DNA from: an uncultured Bacteroidia bacterium
GTDB taxonomy: Bacteria; Bacteroidota; Bacteroidia; Bacteroidales; UBA932
Assembly (NCBI GenBank): GCA_902779785.1
Contig: CACZDC010000047.1
Location: forward strand, 1 to 32,728
Length of the DNA: 32,728 nucleotides
Reading direction: 5' to 3'
Position numbers and translations under genes: made by a program. Shown piece after piece: positions 23,550 through 31,843 of this stretch. The notes below the pieces were generated by a model. That model saw only the letters and a list, made by a program, of their open reading frames with translations. It did not search any database and was not told where the DNA came from. Numbering within the stretch: the stretch's first letter is position 1; each line of letters starts with the position of its first letter.

Positions 23550-25229
23550 ATGACATCGCCCAGGCTTTCCGTACTTATGCCGGTTTACAATACCGAGCCG
23601 GAGTATCTTTCGCAGGCAATCGACAGTATTTTGTCCCAGAGTTTCACCGAGTTCGAATTCCTGATTTACGACGACGGATCCACCAGGGAGGATACGCTAG
23701 CCCTTCTGGAGCGTTATGCCGCTTCCGACGACAGGATAAGGCTTATGCACGAGAAGAACGGAGGAGTAGCCTACGCCCGCAAGCGCCTTGTAGAAGAAGC
23801 TTCCGCCGGCCTCTGCGCCATAATGGACTCGGATGACATCGCGCACCCCCTGCGTTTTGAAAAGCAGCTGGACTTTTTGGAGAAGCATCCTGATGTCGGA
23901 ATATGCGGGAGCTGGTTCCATCGTTTCCCCTCCGACACTATGGTTTGCCTTCCGACCTTGCCTGGCTATCTGGATTTCCTGCGGGAAAATTGCCTCGGCA
24001 ACTCCACGGTAATGTTCAACAAGGAGATTCTCTCGCGTTATGGTTTGAATTTCAATGAGAAATGCAGGTATTGCGAGGACTATGAACTTTATGCGAGGGC
24101 AGCCCGTCTGGTGAAAATAGTCAATCTTCCGGAAGTTCTTCTCGAGTACAGGGAAAGGCCGGACAGCCTTTGTCACGCAGATCTCGAAGCAATTCATAAT
24201 GCGGACTGGTATATCCACCGCCGGATGCTTGATTTCCTGACACGGAGGGAAGAGTGGCGTGGGGCGACAAGCTCTCTCGTATCTGAACTGCCTGCCGTCC
24301 AACGGCCGCTTCCCAAGACTCTTCCTCTGCAAGGAAAGAAACGTTTCTTCTCCCGTTTCAAGCGTCCGGTCGTAGTGAGACTGATGGGCGGACTTGGAAA
24401 CCAGATGTTCCAGTATGCCTTTGGCTGCGCTCTGGCCGAACGGCTTGGGCGACGGGTGAAGTTCGACTTGTCCTGGTTTGAAGAAGCTGTGGAAACAATT
24501 GTAAATAAAGAGAAAAAAGAAAATTCTGACGGTGTCGTGATGCGGGATTATGCGCTGGACGTATTTTCCGCTCCGGTTCCGCTGGCGGACCGTTCGCTTG
24601 TCCGACGCTTGTCCAGGAGGAAGAATGTGGAAACCGTGACGAGTTATCACCGCTTCGATCCCTCGCTTATGGATCACCCTCGTGGTGGCTTGTGGGAGGG
24701 TTATTTCCAGAATGAGGGGTATTTTTCATCTCTGAAGCCATATCTGAAAAAGGCCTTTGCCTTTCCGTCCTTCGCCCTCGACGATACTTTCAACCAGACG
24801 ACCCTTCTTCGAATCCGTCTATATGAGAATTCCGTCTTTGTCCACGTCAGGGGCGGCGATTACAAGAATCTGGGATGGGCTCTCCCGCCGAGCTATTACT
24901 TCGATGCTGCCGCATATATGGTCTCGAAACTGGATGATCCCCATTTTTTCGTTTTCGGGGAGTACGACGAGGCCGTGGACAAGGCGCTTTGCTCCCATAC
25001 TTCCAGCCTGGAGTGGGTAGGAGACCACAATTCTCTCCGGAATGAGGACTGGAAGGATATGGCGCTTATGATGCACTGCCGCAACGCCATAGCCGCTAAT
25101 TCATCCTTCAGCTGGTGGGCAGCCTGGCTCGGTGAGGCGGAAAGGGGAGTGGTGACGGCTCCTTCACCATTTTTGGACGGTACGGACGAAGGGATTTGCG
25201 ACTCTTGGGTAAAGATTCCGCGAAAATGA
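23550..25229 (+). CDS. Bifunctional glycosyltransferase: GT2 fused to GT11 (alpha-1,2-fucosyltransferase-like)
   Basis: A 559-residue fusion. Residues 1-about 240 are a GT2 domain: RLSVLMPVYNTEPEYLSQAI, FLIYDDGSTRED, DxD in IMDSDDIAHP (93-96), and CEDYELYARA. Residues about 272-555 are a GT11 domain: VRLMGGLGNQMFQYAFGCAL, the donor-site motif HVRGGDY (432-438, where the family usually has HxRRGDY) and NSSFSWWAAWLGEAE near the end. GT11 enzymes mostly transfer L-fucose from GDP-fucose in alpha-1,2 linkage; the Arg-to-Gly change makes activity less certain. No GDP-fucose genes are in the window. The gene diverges from the minus-strand operon and leads into rmlA 27 bases downstream. Confidence 0.88.
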   Translation: MTSPRLSVLMPVYNTEPEYLSQAIDSILSQSFTEFEFLIYDDGSTREDTLALLERYAASDDRIRLMHEKNGGVAYARKRLVEEASAGLCAIMDSDDIAHPLRFEKQLDFLEKHPDVGICGSWFHRFPSDTMVCLPTLPGYLDFLRENCLGNSTVMFNKEILSRYGLNFNEKCRYCEDYELYARAARLVKIVNLPEVLLEYRERPDSLCHADLEAIHNADWYIHRRMLDFLTRREEWRGATSSLVSELPAVQRPLPKTLPLQGKKRFFSRFKRPVVVRLMGGLGNQMFQYAFGCALAERLGRRVKFDLSWFEEAVETIVNKEKKENSDGVVMRDYALDVFSAPVPLADRSLVRRLSRRKNVETVTSYHRFDPSLMDHPRGGLWEGYFQNEGYFSSLKPYLKKAFAFPSFALDDTFNQTTLLRIRLYENSVFVHVRGGDYKNLGWALPPSYYFDAAAYMVSKLDDPHFFVFGEYDEAVDKALCSHTSSLEWVGDHNSLRNEDWKDMALMMHCRNAIAANSSFSWWAAWLGEAERGVVTAPSPFLDGTDEGICDSWVKIPRK

Positions 25230-25230
25230 T

Positions 25231-25238
25231 TATCTTTG
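25231..25238 (+). promoter_or_regulatory. -7 promoter box for rmlACDB
   Basis: TATCTTTG (25231-25238), exact consensus, 18 bases before the rmlA ATG, directly after the GT2-GT11 stop. A poor -33 candidate (TTGG at 25205-25208) is spaced 22 bases. Confidence 0.55.
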
Positions 25239-25256
25239 TTTGATTAATCGCAGCTT

Positions 25257-26168
25257 ATGAAAGGAATAGTACTCGCCGGAGGATCCGGAACAAGGCTTTA
25301 TCCCATCACCAAGGGAGTTTCCAAGCAGCTTCTGCCGATTTATGACAAGCCGATGGTGTATTATCCCATATCGGTGCTGATGCTCGCGGGCATCCGTGAT
25401 ATCCTGATTATTTCTACTCCTCAGGACCTGCCCGGTTTCCGCCGCCTGCTGGGTGACGGCTCGGACTATGGCGTCCGTTTCGAATATGCCGAGCAGCCCT
25501 CGCCGGACGGCCTGGCGCAGGCTTTCATAATCGGCGAGAAGTTCATAGGCGACGACTGTGCCTGCCTTGTGCTTGGGGACAATATCTTCCACGGGGCTGG
25601 TTTCGTAGGGCTTCTGAAGGAGGCGGTTCGTACGGCGGAGGAGGAATCCAAGGCTACGGTTTTCGGCTATTGGGTGAGCGATCCGGAGCGTTACGGCGTC
25701 GCTGAATTCGACAAGCAGGGGAATTGCCTCAGCATTGAGGAGAAGCCTGCTCAGCCCAAGAGCAATTATGCCGTGGTCGGCTTGTATTTCTATCCCAACA
25801 AGGTAGTGGATGTGGCAAAGCATATCAAGCCTTCCGCACGCGGGGAATTGGAGATTACCACTGTGAATCAGGAGTTTCTCTCCGCCGGAGAGCTTAAGGT
25901 CCAGACTCTCGGCCGCGGCTTTGCCTGGCTGGATACCGGCACTCACGATTCGCTTTCCGAAGCCACGAATTATATCGAGACCATAGAAAAGCGTCAGGGC
26001 CTGAAGGTCGCCTGCCTGGAGGGTATTGCTCTCCGCAAAGGCTGGATCAGTCCCGCCAAGCTCCGTGAAATTGCCGCCCCGATGCTTAAGAACCAGTACG
26101 GGCAGTATCTGATGCGTATGGCCGATGAGTTCGAGAAGAATCCTGCGGTCCAGATTGACGAATTTTGA
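25257..26168 (+). CDS. rmlA: Glucose-1-phosphate thymidylyltransferase
   Basis: A 303-residue enzyme that makes dTDP-glucose from dTTP and glucose-1-phosphate, the first step of dTDP-L-rhamnose synthesis. It has the nucleotidyltransferase loop [20 protein letters not shown], the [18 protein letters not shown] block, the [14 protein letters not shown] region and the substrate-site [15 protein letters not shown]. The length is normal for RmlA. It is first in a four-gene rmlACDB unit with 1-4 base overlaps or gaps. Known RmlA enzymes are inhibited by dTDP-rhamnose. Confidence 0.97.
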   Translation: MKGIVLAGGSGTRLYPITKGVSKQLLPIYDKPMVYYPISVLMLAGIRDILIISTPQDLPGFRRLLGDGSDYGVRFEYAEQPSPDGLAQAFIIGEKFIGDDCACLVLGDNIFHGAGFVGLLKEAVRTAEEESKATVFGYWVSDPERYGVAEFDKQGNCLSIEEKPAQPKSNYAVVGLYFYPNKVVDVAKHIKPSARGELEITTVNQEFLSAGELKVQTLGRGFAWLDTGTHDSLSEATNYIETIEKRQGLKVACLEGIALRKGWISPAKLREIAAPMLKNQYGQYLMRMADEFEKNPAVQIDEF

Positions 26169-26746
26169 TGATAGAAGTTACTGAAACATATATCAAAGGA
26201 GTTTTCATCATCGAGCCAAAGGTCTTCGGTGATGAGAGAGGCTATTTCCTGGAATCCTGGTCACAGAGGGATTTCAACGCCGCCGTACGCGAAATAGATT
26301 TCGTACAGGATAACGAGAGCAAAAGCCGCTACGGAGTGCTCCGCGGCCTGCATTATCAGAAAGGGGAGCATAGCCAGTCCAAACTTGTCAGGGTCGTCAG
26401 CGGCCGGGTTCTTGACGTCGCGGTGGATATCCGCGTCGGTTCTCCGACTTTCGGAAAGCACGTCGCCGTGGAGCTCAGCGGGGAGAATCACCGCCAGTTC
26501 TTCATTCCGAAAGGCTTTGCCCACGGTTTCGCGGTGCTCAGCGAGGAAGCCGTCTTCCAGTACAAGTGCGACCGACTCTACGCACCTCAGGCGGAAGGTG
26601 CAATCGCCTGGGACGATCCGGAGCTTGGTATTGACTGGAAGATTCCCGCTTCGGACATTATTCTTTCTGAGAAGGACCGCCATCATCCTAGACTTTCCGA
26701 GGCGACGGACTTATTTGACTACAACACAGATTATTACGCCCTATGA
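26168..26746 (+). CDS. rmlC: dTDP-4-dehydrorhamnose 3,5-epimerase
   Basis: A 192-residue cupin enzyme that epimerises C3 and C5 of dTDP-4-keto-6-deoxyglucose. Visible: FGDERGYFLESW, VLRGLHYQKGEHSQSKLVRV (catalytic His region), GRVLDVAVDIRVGSPTFGKH, and FIPKGFAHGFAVLSEEAVFQ. ATG 26168 (in TGATG, 1-base overlap with the rmlA stop) is preferred to the TTG one codon upstream. The stop overlaps the rmlD start as ATGA. Confidence 0.96.
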   Translation: MIEVTETYIKGVFIIEPKVFGDERGYFLESWSQRDFNAAVREIDFVQDNESKSRYGVLRGLHYQKGEHSQSKLVRVVSGRVLDVAVDIRVGSPTFGKHVAVELSGENHRQFFIPKGFAHGFAVLSEEAVFQYKCDRLYAPQAEGAIAWDDPELGIDWKIPASDIILSEKDRHHPRLSEATDLFDYNTDYYAL

Positions 26747-27627
26747 AGATACTTGTGACCGGGGCCAACGGGCAGTTGGGGTTGAGCCTTCGCAAGGTGG
26801 CTTCTCCGGATAATGTCTGGATTTTTACCGACATTGTTCCGGGAGATGACACCGTATCTCTGGATATCACCGATCCTGAGGCTGTCCGTGAGTTGGTCGC
26901 GAAGGAGGGAATCGAGGCCATAGTGAACTGCGCCGCCTATACCAACGTCGACGCCGCGGAGGACAACGAGGCTCTTGCCGAGCTTCTGAACGCCACGGCG
27001 GTAGGATATCTCGCCGCCGCGATGAAGGAGGCCGGAGGTCTTTTTGTCCATATTTCCACGGACTATGTCTTCGGAGCCGAGCCGTACAACACTCCCTGCC
27101 GGGAGGAGCAGAAGGGGACTCCTACGGGGGTATATGGGCTTACTAAACTCCACGGCGAGCAGGCCATTCTTCGAAGCGGCGTCCGTCACCTGATTCTGCG
27201 CACCGCCTGGCTCTATAGCGAGTATGGGAAAAACTTTGTCAAGACAATGCTCCGCCTGACGGCGGAAAAGCCCACTCTGAAGGTCGTATTCGACCAGGCC
27301 GGGACTCCGACTTACGCCTCTGACCTGGCGCGCGTCATTGTAGATATTCTGCCTCAGGTCGCTGCGGATGAGTCCAAATGCGGTATCTATCACTATAGCA
27401 ATGAAGGTGTGTGCAGCTGGTATGACTTTACCAAAATGATAGCCGAGTTCTCCGGCCAGCTTTCCTGTGACATCCAGCCTTGCCACAGCGATGAATTTCC
27501 CTCAAAGGTCAGGCGTCCTGCCTATTCCGTCCTGGACAAGAGTAAAATCAAGGAGATTTTCGGCATTTCGGTTCCATACTGGACCGATTCACTTAAACAA
27601 TGCATAGCTAATTTGAAATCCCAATAA
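26743..27627 (+). CDS. rmlD: dTDP-4-dehydrorhamnose reductase
   Basis: A 294-residue short-chain dehydrogenase-type enzyme that reduces dTDP-4-keto-rhamnose to dTDP-L-rhamnose, the last step of the pathway. It has an N-terminal Rossmann motif LVTGANGQLGLSL, the CAAYTNVDAAEDNEALA block, FVHISTDYVFGAE, and the catalytic tyrosine/lysine in YGLTKLHGEQ. Length and motifs are normal. It is separated from rmlB by 1 base. Confidence 0.96.
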   Translation: MKILVTGANGQLGLSLRKVASPDNVWIFTDIVPGDDTVSLDITDPEAVRELVAKEGIEAIVNCAAYTNVDAAEDNEALAELLNATAVGYLAAAMKEAGGLFVHISTDYVFGAEPYNTPCREEQKGTPTGVYGLTKLHGEQAILRSGVRHLILRTAWLYSEYGKNFVKTMLRLTAEKPTLKVVFDQAGTPTYASDLARVIVDILPQVAADESKCGIYHYSNEGVCSWYDFTKMIAEFSGQLSCDIQPCHSDEFPSKVRRPAYSVLDKSKIKEIFGISVPYWTDSLKQCIANLKSQ

Positions 27628-27628
27628 T

Positions 27629-28756
27629 ATGAAGCGGACAATAATCATTACCGGCGGCGCCGGATTCATAGGCTCACACGTGGTCAGGCTGATGGTCAAC
27701 AAATATCCTGATTACAAGATAATCAACCTGGACAAGTTGACCTATGCGGGCAATCTGGCCAACCTGAAAGATATCGAGGACAAGCCGAATTACCGCTTCG
27801 TCAAGATGGATATCTGTGATTTTGAGGGAGTTCTGAAGCTTATGCAGGAGGAGAAGGTGGACGGAATCATCCATCTTGCGGCCGAGAGTCACGTGGACCG
27901 TTCCATCAAGGATCCCTTCACCTTCGCCCAGACCAATGTGATGGGAACTCTTTCACTGCTTCAGGCCGCCAAGGCTGCCTGGAACGGAGACTGGGAAGGG
28001 AAGCGATTCTATCATATCTCTACCGACGAGGTCTATGGGGCACTGGAAATGACCCATCCCGAGGGAATCGAACCTCCCTTCACGACCAAGGCTTCCAGCG
28101 GCGAGCACCACCTTGCATACGGTGAGAAGTTCTTCACCGAGGATCTCAAATATCAGCCACACAGTCCCTACAGTGCCGCCAAGGCCTCTTCGGACCATTT
28201 CGTGCGTGCCTTCCACGACACCTTCGGTCTCCCGACCATAGTGACCAACTGCTCCAATAACTATGGCCCATATCAGTTCCCTGAGAAACTTATCCCGCTG
28301 TTTATCAACAATATACGTCATCGCAAGCCTCTCCCTGTCTATGGTAAGGGCGAGAATGTCCGCGACTGGCTCTATGTCGAGGACCACGCCAGGGCGATAG
28401 ACCTGATTTTCCATAAGGGCAAAATCGCCGAGACATACAATATCGGCGGTTTCAATGAGTGGAAGAATATCGACATCATCAAAGTCCTGATCAATACCGT
28501 CGACCGCCTGCTTGGCCGCCCCGAGGGTTCCGATATGGACCTGATTACCTATGTCACCGACCGTGCCGGACACGACCTGCGCTATGCGATTGATTCCAGC
28601 AAGCTTCAGAGGGAACTTGGCTGGGAGCCGTCACTTCAGTTCGAGGAAGGCATTGAAAAGACGGTCCGCTGGTATCTGGACAATCAGGACTGGATGGACA
28701 ATGTGACTTCCGGCGATTATCTCAAGTACTACGAAGATATGTATTCTGGCCGCTAA
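27629..28756 (+). CDS. rmlB: dTDP-glucose 4,6-dehydratase
   Basis: A 375-residue extended SDR enzyme that converts dTDP-glucose to the 4-keto-6-deoxy form using bound NAD. Motifs: IITGGAGFIGSHVVRLM, HLAAESHVDRSIKDP, the ISTDEVYGAL active-site loop and YSAAKASSDHFVRAF (YxxxK), then NNYGPYQFPEKLIPLFINN. It is placed last in the operon although it catalyses the second step. Its TAA overlaps the stop of the convergent lipoprotein gene (CTAA at 28753-28756). Confidence 0.97.
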   Translation: MKRTIIITGGAGFIGSHVVRLMVNKYPDYKIINLDKLTYAGNLANLKDIEDKPNYRFVKMDICDFEGVLKLMQEEKVDGIIHLAAESHVDRSIKDPFTFAQTNVMGTLSLLQAAKAAWNGDWEGKRFYHISTDEVYGALEMTHPEGIEPPFTTKASSGEHHLAYGEKFFTEDLKYQPHSPYSAAKASSDHFVRAFHDTFGLPTIVTNCSNNYGPYQFPEKLIPLFINNIRHRKPLPVYGKGENVRDWLYVEDHARAIDLIFHKGKIAETYNIGGFNEWKNIDIIKVLINTVDRLLGRPEGSDMDLITYVTDRAGHDLRYAIDSSKLQRELGWEPSLQFEEGIEKTVRWYLDNQDWMDNVTSGDYLKYYEDMYSGR

Positions 28757-30021
28757 GGGTCGACTACCAGCATAGCCAGGGTGTCCCGGTTCACGGGATG
28801 CCCTGCTTTTATATATACCATAGCCGTACCGCCTTTATGCGGATGGATTACCAGCCCGTGCCCGTCAGGATCTATCTGATAGTCATAGAGTTCTTCTACT
28901 CGTATGTCGTCATCATAGGCAAGCGGCTCGATCTCTACCGGAGTCCAGGACGGAGCGATGTCGCACCAGATGTGGAAATCTTCGCTGCTAGTGCAAGTGT
29001 TGAAGGCCGCGGGATGAAGTTCAAAGCGTGTCTGTGGCTCGATACCGCTTTTGTCTACTCTCCAGCTGTCTTCGTTCAGCCCGTCTCCTTCAGGGCGGAT
29101 GCTGACCGTATAATGCGTGTTCCTGCGAACATCGAAATTGTTGCGGTCTTCTCCGAGATAGAAGCGATAGACAAGATATTCGCCGGGCTTGGTCCTATAG
29201 TCCGGAGAGGAGTATTCAGCCTTTATCCTGATGTAGGAACAAATCTCTGCCAACCTGCTGTCGCTGAATACTTTCCCCTGATCGCTGACTACGTTCTCCA
29301 GAAGATCTCCCTGGAGGTTTTCAAGCAGATAGACACAGATGCTTTCGCTTTTCCCGACCTGAACCTCTCTGTTGAGAGGACTTGTCTGCATCCCGTTCTT
29401 TATGAAACCATTGTTGAATACCTGGCCGGAGTGTTCAGCCTTGGAAGGGGAGAAGGGAGTTACCGAAGATGGGCAGCCTCCTACGCTGACTTCCCTGACC
29501 GTGAAACTGACGTCGGCGTCCAGGGCGCTGCGGTCTATGCTGAGTTCCACTTTCGCAAGCAGTCTTTCAAGGGCGAGCCCAAGCGTTTCCCCCTCATTCT
29601 CCACGCAAGCCTTCTCCAGAACGGAGGCCATAGGCAGTCCGGTGGAATATTCGTCCGGATAGGCCAGGTGATAGCGGTAGGCTTTCAGCCCGGCTTCGTC
29701 GTCTATGCGGAGTTCATAGCCAAGGTTGGCGCAGGCATAGATGCGGTACGGAATCCCTTTCAGCAGTTTAGTCCGGTATTTTGCCTCGCCTCCGAGAGAG
29801 GCAAGCTCTCTTGGACTCACATAGCGCCTTTCCTCAAGGGTGCCGTTTGGATGGAATATCCACAGGTTGTAATCGCTTATCCTATACTGGTCCGGGTCTG
29901 CGGATCGTGTGGAAGGGAGCTCCAGTATTATCGTAGTCTGCACGGTTTCAGGATGTTCCTCGCTTTCGCAGGATAGCGGCAATATCAGAAGCGCACAGAG
30001 TATTCGTCGAATTCTGCCCAT
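28753..30021 (-). CDS. DUF4906-type fimbria-associated lipoprotein
   Basis: A 422-residue lipoprotein (signal MGRIRRILCALLILPLSC, lipidated Cys18). After an acidic linker comes a fimbrillin-like beta-rich region (IILELPSTRSADPDQYRISD, YNLWIFHPNGTLEERRYV, GIPYRIYACANLGYEL). The later YRFYLGEDRNNFDVRRNTHY block is typical of DUF4906 proteins in Bacteroidales, which are linked to fimbriae or surface adhesins; the exact role is unknown. A C-terminal Ig-like stretch (GLVIHPHKGGTAMVYIKAGH) is visible. The start, set by the signal peptide, overlaps the upstream gene by 37 bases, so the two are coupled. Confidence 0.78.
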   Translation of the reverse strand: MGRIRRILCALLILPLSCESEEHPETVQTTIILELPSTRSADPDQYRISDYNLWIFHPNGTLEERRYVSPRELASLGGEAKYRTKLLKGIPYRIYACANLGYELRIDDEAGLKAYRYHLAYPDEYSTGLPMASVLEKACVENEGETLGLALERLLAKVELSIDRSALDADVSFTVREVSVGGCPSSVTPFSPSKAEHSGQVFNNGFIKNGMQTSPLNREVQVGKSESICVYLLENLQGDLLENVVSDQGKVFSDSRLAEICSYIRIKAEYSSPDYRTKPGEYLVYRFYLGEDRNNFDVRRNTHYTVSIRPEGDGLNEDSWRVDKSGIEPQTRFELHPAAFNTCTSSEDFHIWCDIAPSWTPVEIEPLAYDDDIRVEELYDYQIDPDGHGLVIHPHKGGTAMVYIKAGHPVNRDTLAMLVVDP

Positions 30022-31031
30022 TGTTTTATGTCCGTTTCAAGTATTATGCTTCCCGTTTCGGCCGGAATGTCCGGATCCGGCGAGCCCATCCTTGTGAGAG
30101 TGATATCCATCGTATATTTCCTGTTTGCTCCTAGCCCCGGCAGATTGATCGGGTAGTAGCAGGTCTTTCCGGCGAGACTGCCCTCGATGACAAAACGGGT
30201 GAATGTTCTTCCAAGGCTTTCTTCGCTGATCGGATTCGGGTAGGCGTAAAGGGTGCAGTCAATTTCCTCCCGAGCCTCGCCTACATCCTTGTCCAAGTCC
30301 ATATACAGCATCTCGGGATGGCTGAGACTCTCCACGGCCTTCCTGTCAAGATAGCCCGGATTGATATAACTCTCCTCACGGATCCCGTCCGGAGAAAGGG
30401 GATTTGCAACGCTGTTGACGTGAATGAGGTAAATCGATATTGATTTGAGTGTCTCTCCCTCGTATGATCTTCCGCTGAAATCACAGGAAAGTGAGCGGAG
30501 ACGGAGAGCCGAAAGCATTGGTTCCAGTTTCAGCTTGCAGCTGCGGGAACGGCCTTCTTCCAATTCTGTCACACCGTACAGAAGAGGGTTCCCGGGGTCG
30601 TCGTCCTCGAGTCGGAACTGCCTGGAAGACAGCTGACTGAATGACTGGATATCCATCCACGAATAGGAATTTCCAGGGTAGTTTGAGATAGCAGCGAGGA
30701 TGTGTCTTCCGCTTCCCGCTATTCCTTCCACCGGAGATTCCGAGGGCGCGTCCACGTGCTGGTAGGCATCCAGTCTTCGGAGTTCATCATCGTGAAAAAA
30801 GAACAAATCAAGGCTTCTCAGCATTGTTTTTTCGCTTCGTTGTATATATATTTGCACAGGGAATCGCCTCGCCGGCGTGTGGGTCCCTGCCTTTTGACAG
30901 GAAAAAAAGGCCGGAGACAGGAGAGCTGTCAGTAGTACCACAGAAGCGTGGCTCCCGAAGCGGGTGCAATTCAGAAAGCGTTTTGTGTTTGTCAGATTCC
31001 GGCCTGTGAATATGTTTTTTCTGCTTTTCAT
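29985..31031 (-). CDS. Mfa2/FimB-like fimbrial anchor-type lipoprotein
   Basis: A 348-residue predicted lipoprotein. A long basic N-terminal stretch precedes the hydrophobic core, and the lipobox gives Cys45 (LSPAFFSC). Family-like features: RSLDLFFFHDDELRRLDAY, GSGRHILAAISNYPGN, EPMLSALRLRSLS, and a C-terminal GANRKYTMDITLTRMGSPDP. These match FimB/Mfa2-type proteins that cap or anchor fimbriae; assignment is by pattern only. ATG 31031 is chosen over a TTG at 31052 (inside the promoter box) and because the -7 box ends 18 bases upstream. It heads the two-gene lipoprotein operon. No structural fimbrillin is in the window. Confidence 0.72.
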   Translation of the reverse strand: MKSRKNIFTGRNLTNTKRFLNCTRFGSHASVVLLTALLSPAFFSCQKAGTHTPARRFPVQIYIQRSEKTMLRSLDLFFFHDDELRRLDAYQHVDAPSESPVEGIAGSGRHILAAISNYPGNSYSWMDIQSFSQLSSRQFRLEDDDPGNPLLYGVTELEEGRSRSCKLKLEPMLSALRLRSLSCDFSGRSYEGETLKSISIYLIHVNSVANPLSPDGIREESYINPGYLDRKAVESLSHPEMLYMDLDKDVGEAREEIDCTLYAYPNPISEESLGRTFTRFVIEGSLAGKTCYYPINLPGLGANRKYTMDITLTRMGSPDPDIPAETGSIILETDIKQWAEFDEYSVRF

Positions 31032-31049
31032 CCTGCTGATGTTTGCTTG

Positions 31050-31057
31050 CAAAGCTA
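31050..31057 (-). promoter_or_regulatory. -7 promoter box for the fimbrial lipoprotein operon
   Basis: TAGCTTTG on the minus strand (31057 to 31050), consensus TAnnTTTG, 18 bases before ATG 31031. No -33 TTTG was seen at the usual distance. Confidence 0.5.
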
Positions 31058-31109
31058 GGACTGAAAGACGGATAATGGAAGGGAATCAGGTGCGTGGAAT
31101 GCAGATTTT

Positions 31110-31117
31110 TATCTTTG
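31110..31117 (+). promoter_or_regulatory. -7 promoter box for the DUF47 gene
   Basis: TATCTTTG (31110-31117), exact consensus, 65 bases before the ATG at 31183; the leader is AT-rich (31156-31182). No clear -33. The 151-base spacer between the two divergent genes holds nothing else recognised. Confidence 0.45.
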
Positions 31118-31182
31118 AGGGGGTTCATTAACTGTTTTCGGGCCTTTGTGGGCAAGAAAAAAATATACAACAAAATTTATTT

Positions 31183-31839
31183 ATGTATTTTTTCAAGGCT
31201 ATCGGCAACATTTTCAGGTCCAAAAAGGATTTGATGCCAATCTTTTCCCAGCAGGCCGCCTTCCTCTGTCAGGCATCGGAGGCGCTTGTCAATATGCTTT
31301 CCACCAAAGACCAGGATGAGTGGAAACGTTACCAAAAGGAGATAAAAACCTGCGAGGTGCAGTGTGACGCCCTCCTGACCGAATTCAGGGAACAGTTGTC
31401 GGAGCGCTTGATCGGGTCTATGAGCCGTACGGACCTTACCACAGTGGCAATGTCTATGGATGACTGCCTGGACGTCATAAAAGACGCCTCCAAGGCAGTC
31501 CTTATATATAATCCTAAAAAGATAGACTCCCAGCTTCTTGACCTTGCCCAGATAATCCAGAGCGAGGCCAGGGCTCTTCAGGAACTTCTGCCTCTTCTGT
31601 GGGACATTTCCCACAAGGCTTCGGCGATTTCCCTCCAGTGCGACCGCGTCGCGGAACTGGAGCATTCCGCCGACGACGCATACGAAGAATACATCGGCTA
31701 CATCTTCTCTTCTGAAGACGATCTGAGGGAGATGACCAAGTACAAGAACCTGGCTGAATTATTCGAAAAGGCCACGGACTCCGAAAAGCACGTGGCCGAT
31801 TGCATACGTATAATGGTACTGAGGTACCTTCACGAATAG
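31183..31839 (+). CDS. DUF47 family protein (PhoU-like, phosphate transport-associated)
   Basis: A 218-residue all-helical protein of the DUF47/PhoU-divergent family. Typical features: N-terminal MYFFKAIGNIFRSKKDLMPI, EWKRYQKEIKTCEVQCDALL, the central MSRTDLTTVAMSMDDCLDVI, and VAELEHSADDAYEEYIGYIF followed by LAELFEKATDSEKHVADCIR. DUF47 proteins normally sit beside a PiT phosphate transporter and are thought to regulate it; none is present in the window. It is convergent with nqrF, 4 bases apart. Confidence 0.87.
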   Translation: MYFFKAIGNIFRSKKDLMPIFSQQAAFLCQASEALVNMLSTKDQDEWKRYQKEIKTCEVQCDALLTEFREQLSERLIGSMSRTDLTTVAMSMDDCLDVIKDASKAVLIYNPKKIDSQLLDLAQIIQSEARALQELLPLLWDISHKASAISLQCDRVAELEHSADDAYEEYIGYIFSSEDDLREMTKYKNLAELFEKATDSEKHVADCIRIMVLRYLHE

Positions 31840-31843
31840 GGAC

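Noticed and set aside
23697-24677. Minus-strand open frame (326 codons) opposite the GT2-GT11 gene
   Set aside because: It lies wholly within recognised GT2 and GT11 domains and has no features of its own.
28798-29976. Plus-strand open frame (392 codons) opposite the DUF4906-type lipoprotein
   Set aside because: The minus-strand protein has a lipoprotein signal and family features; the plus-strand translation looks random.
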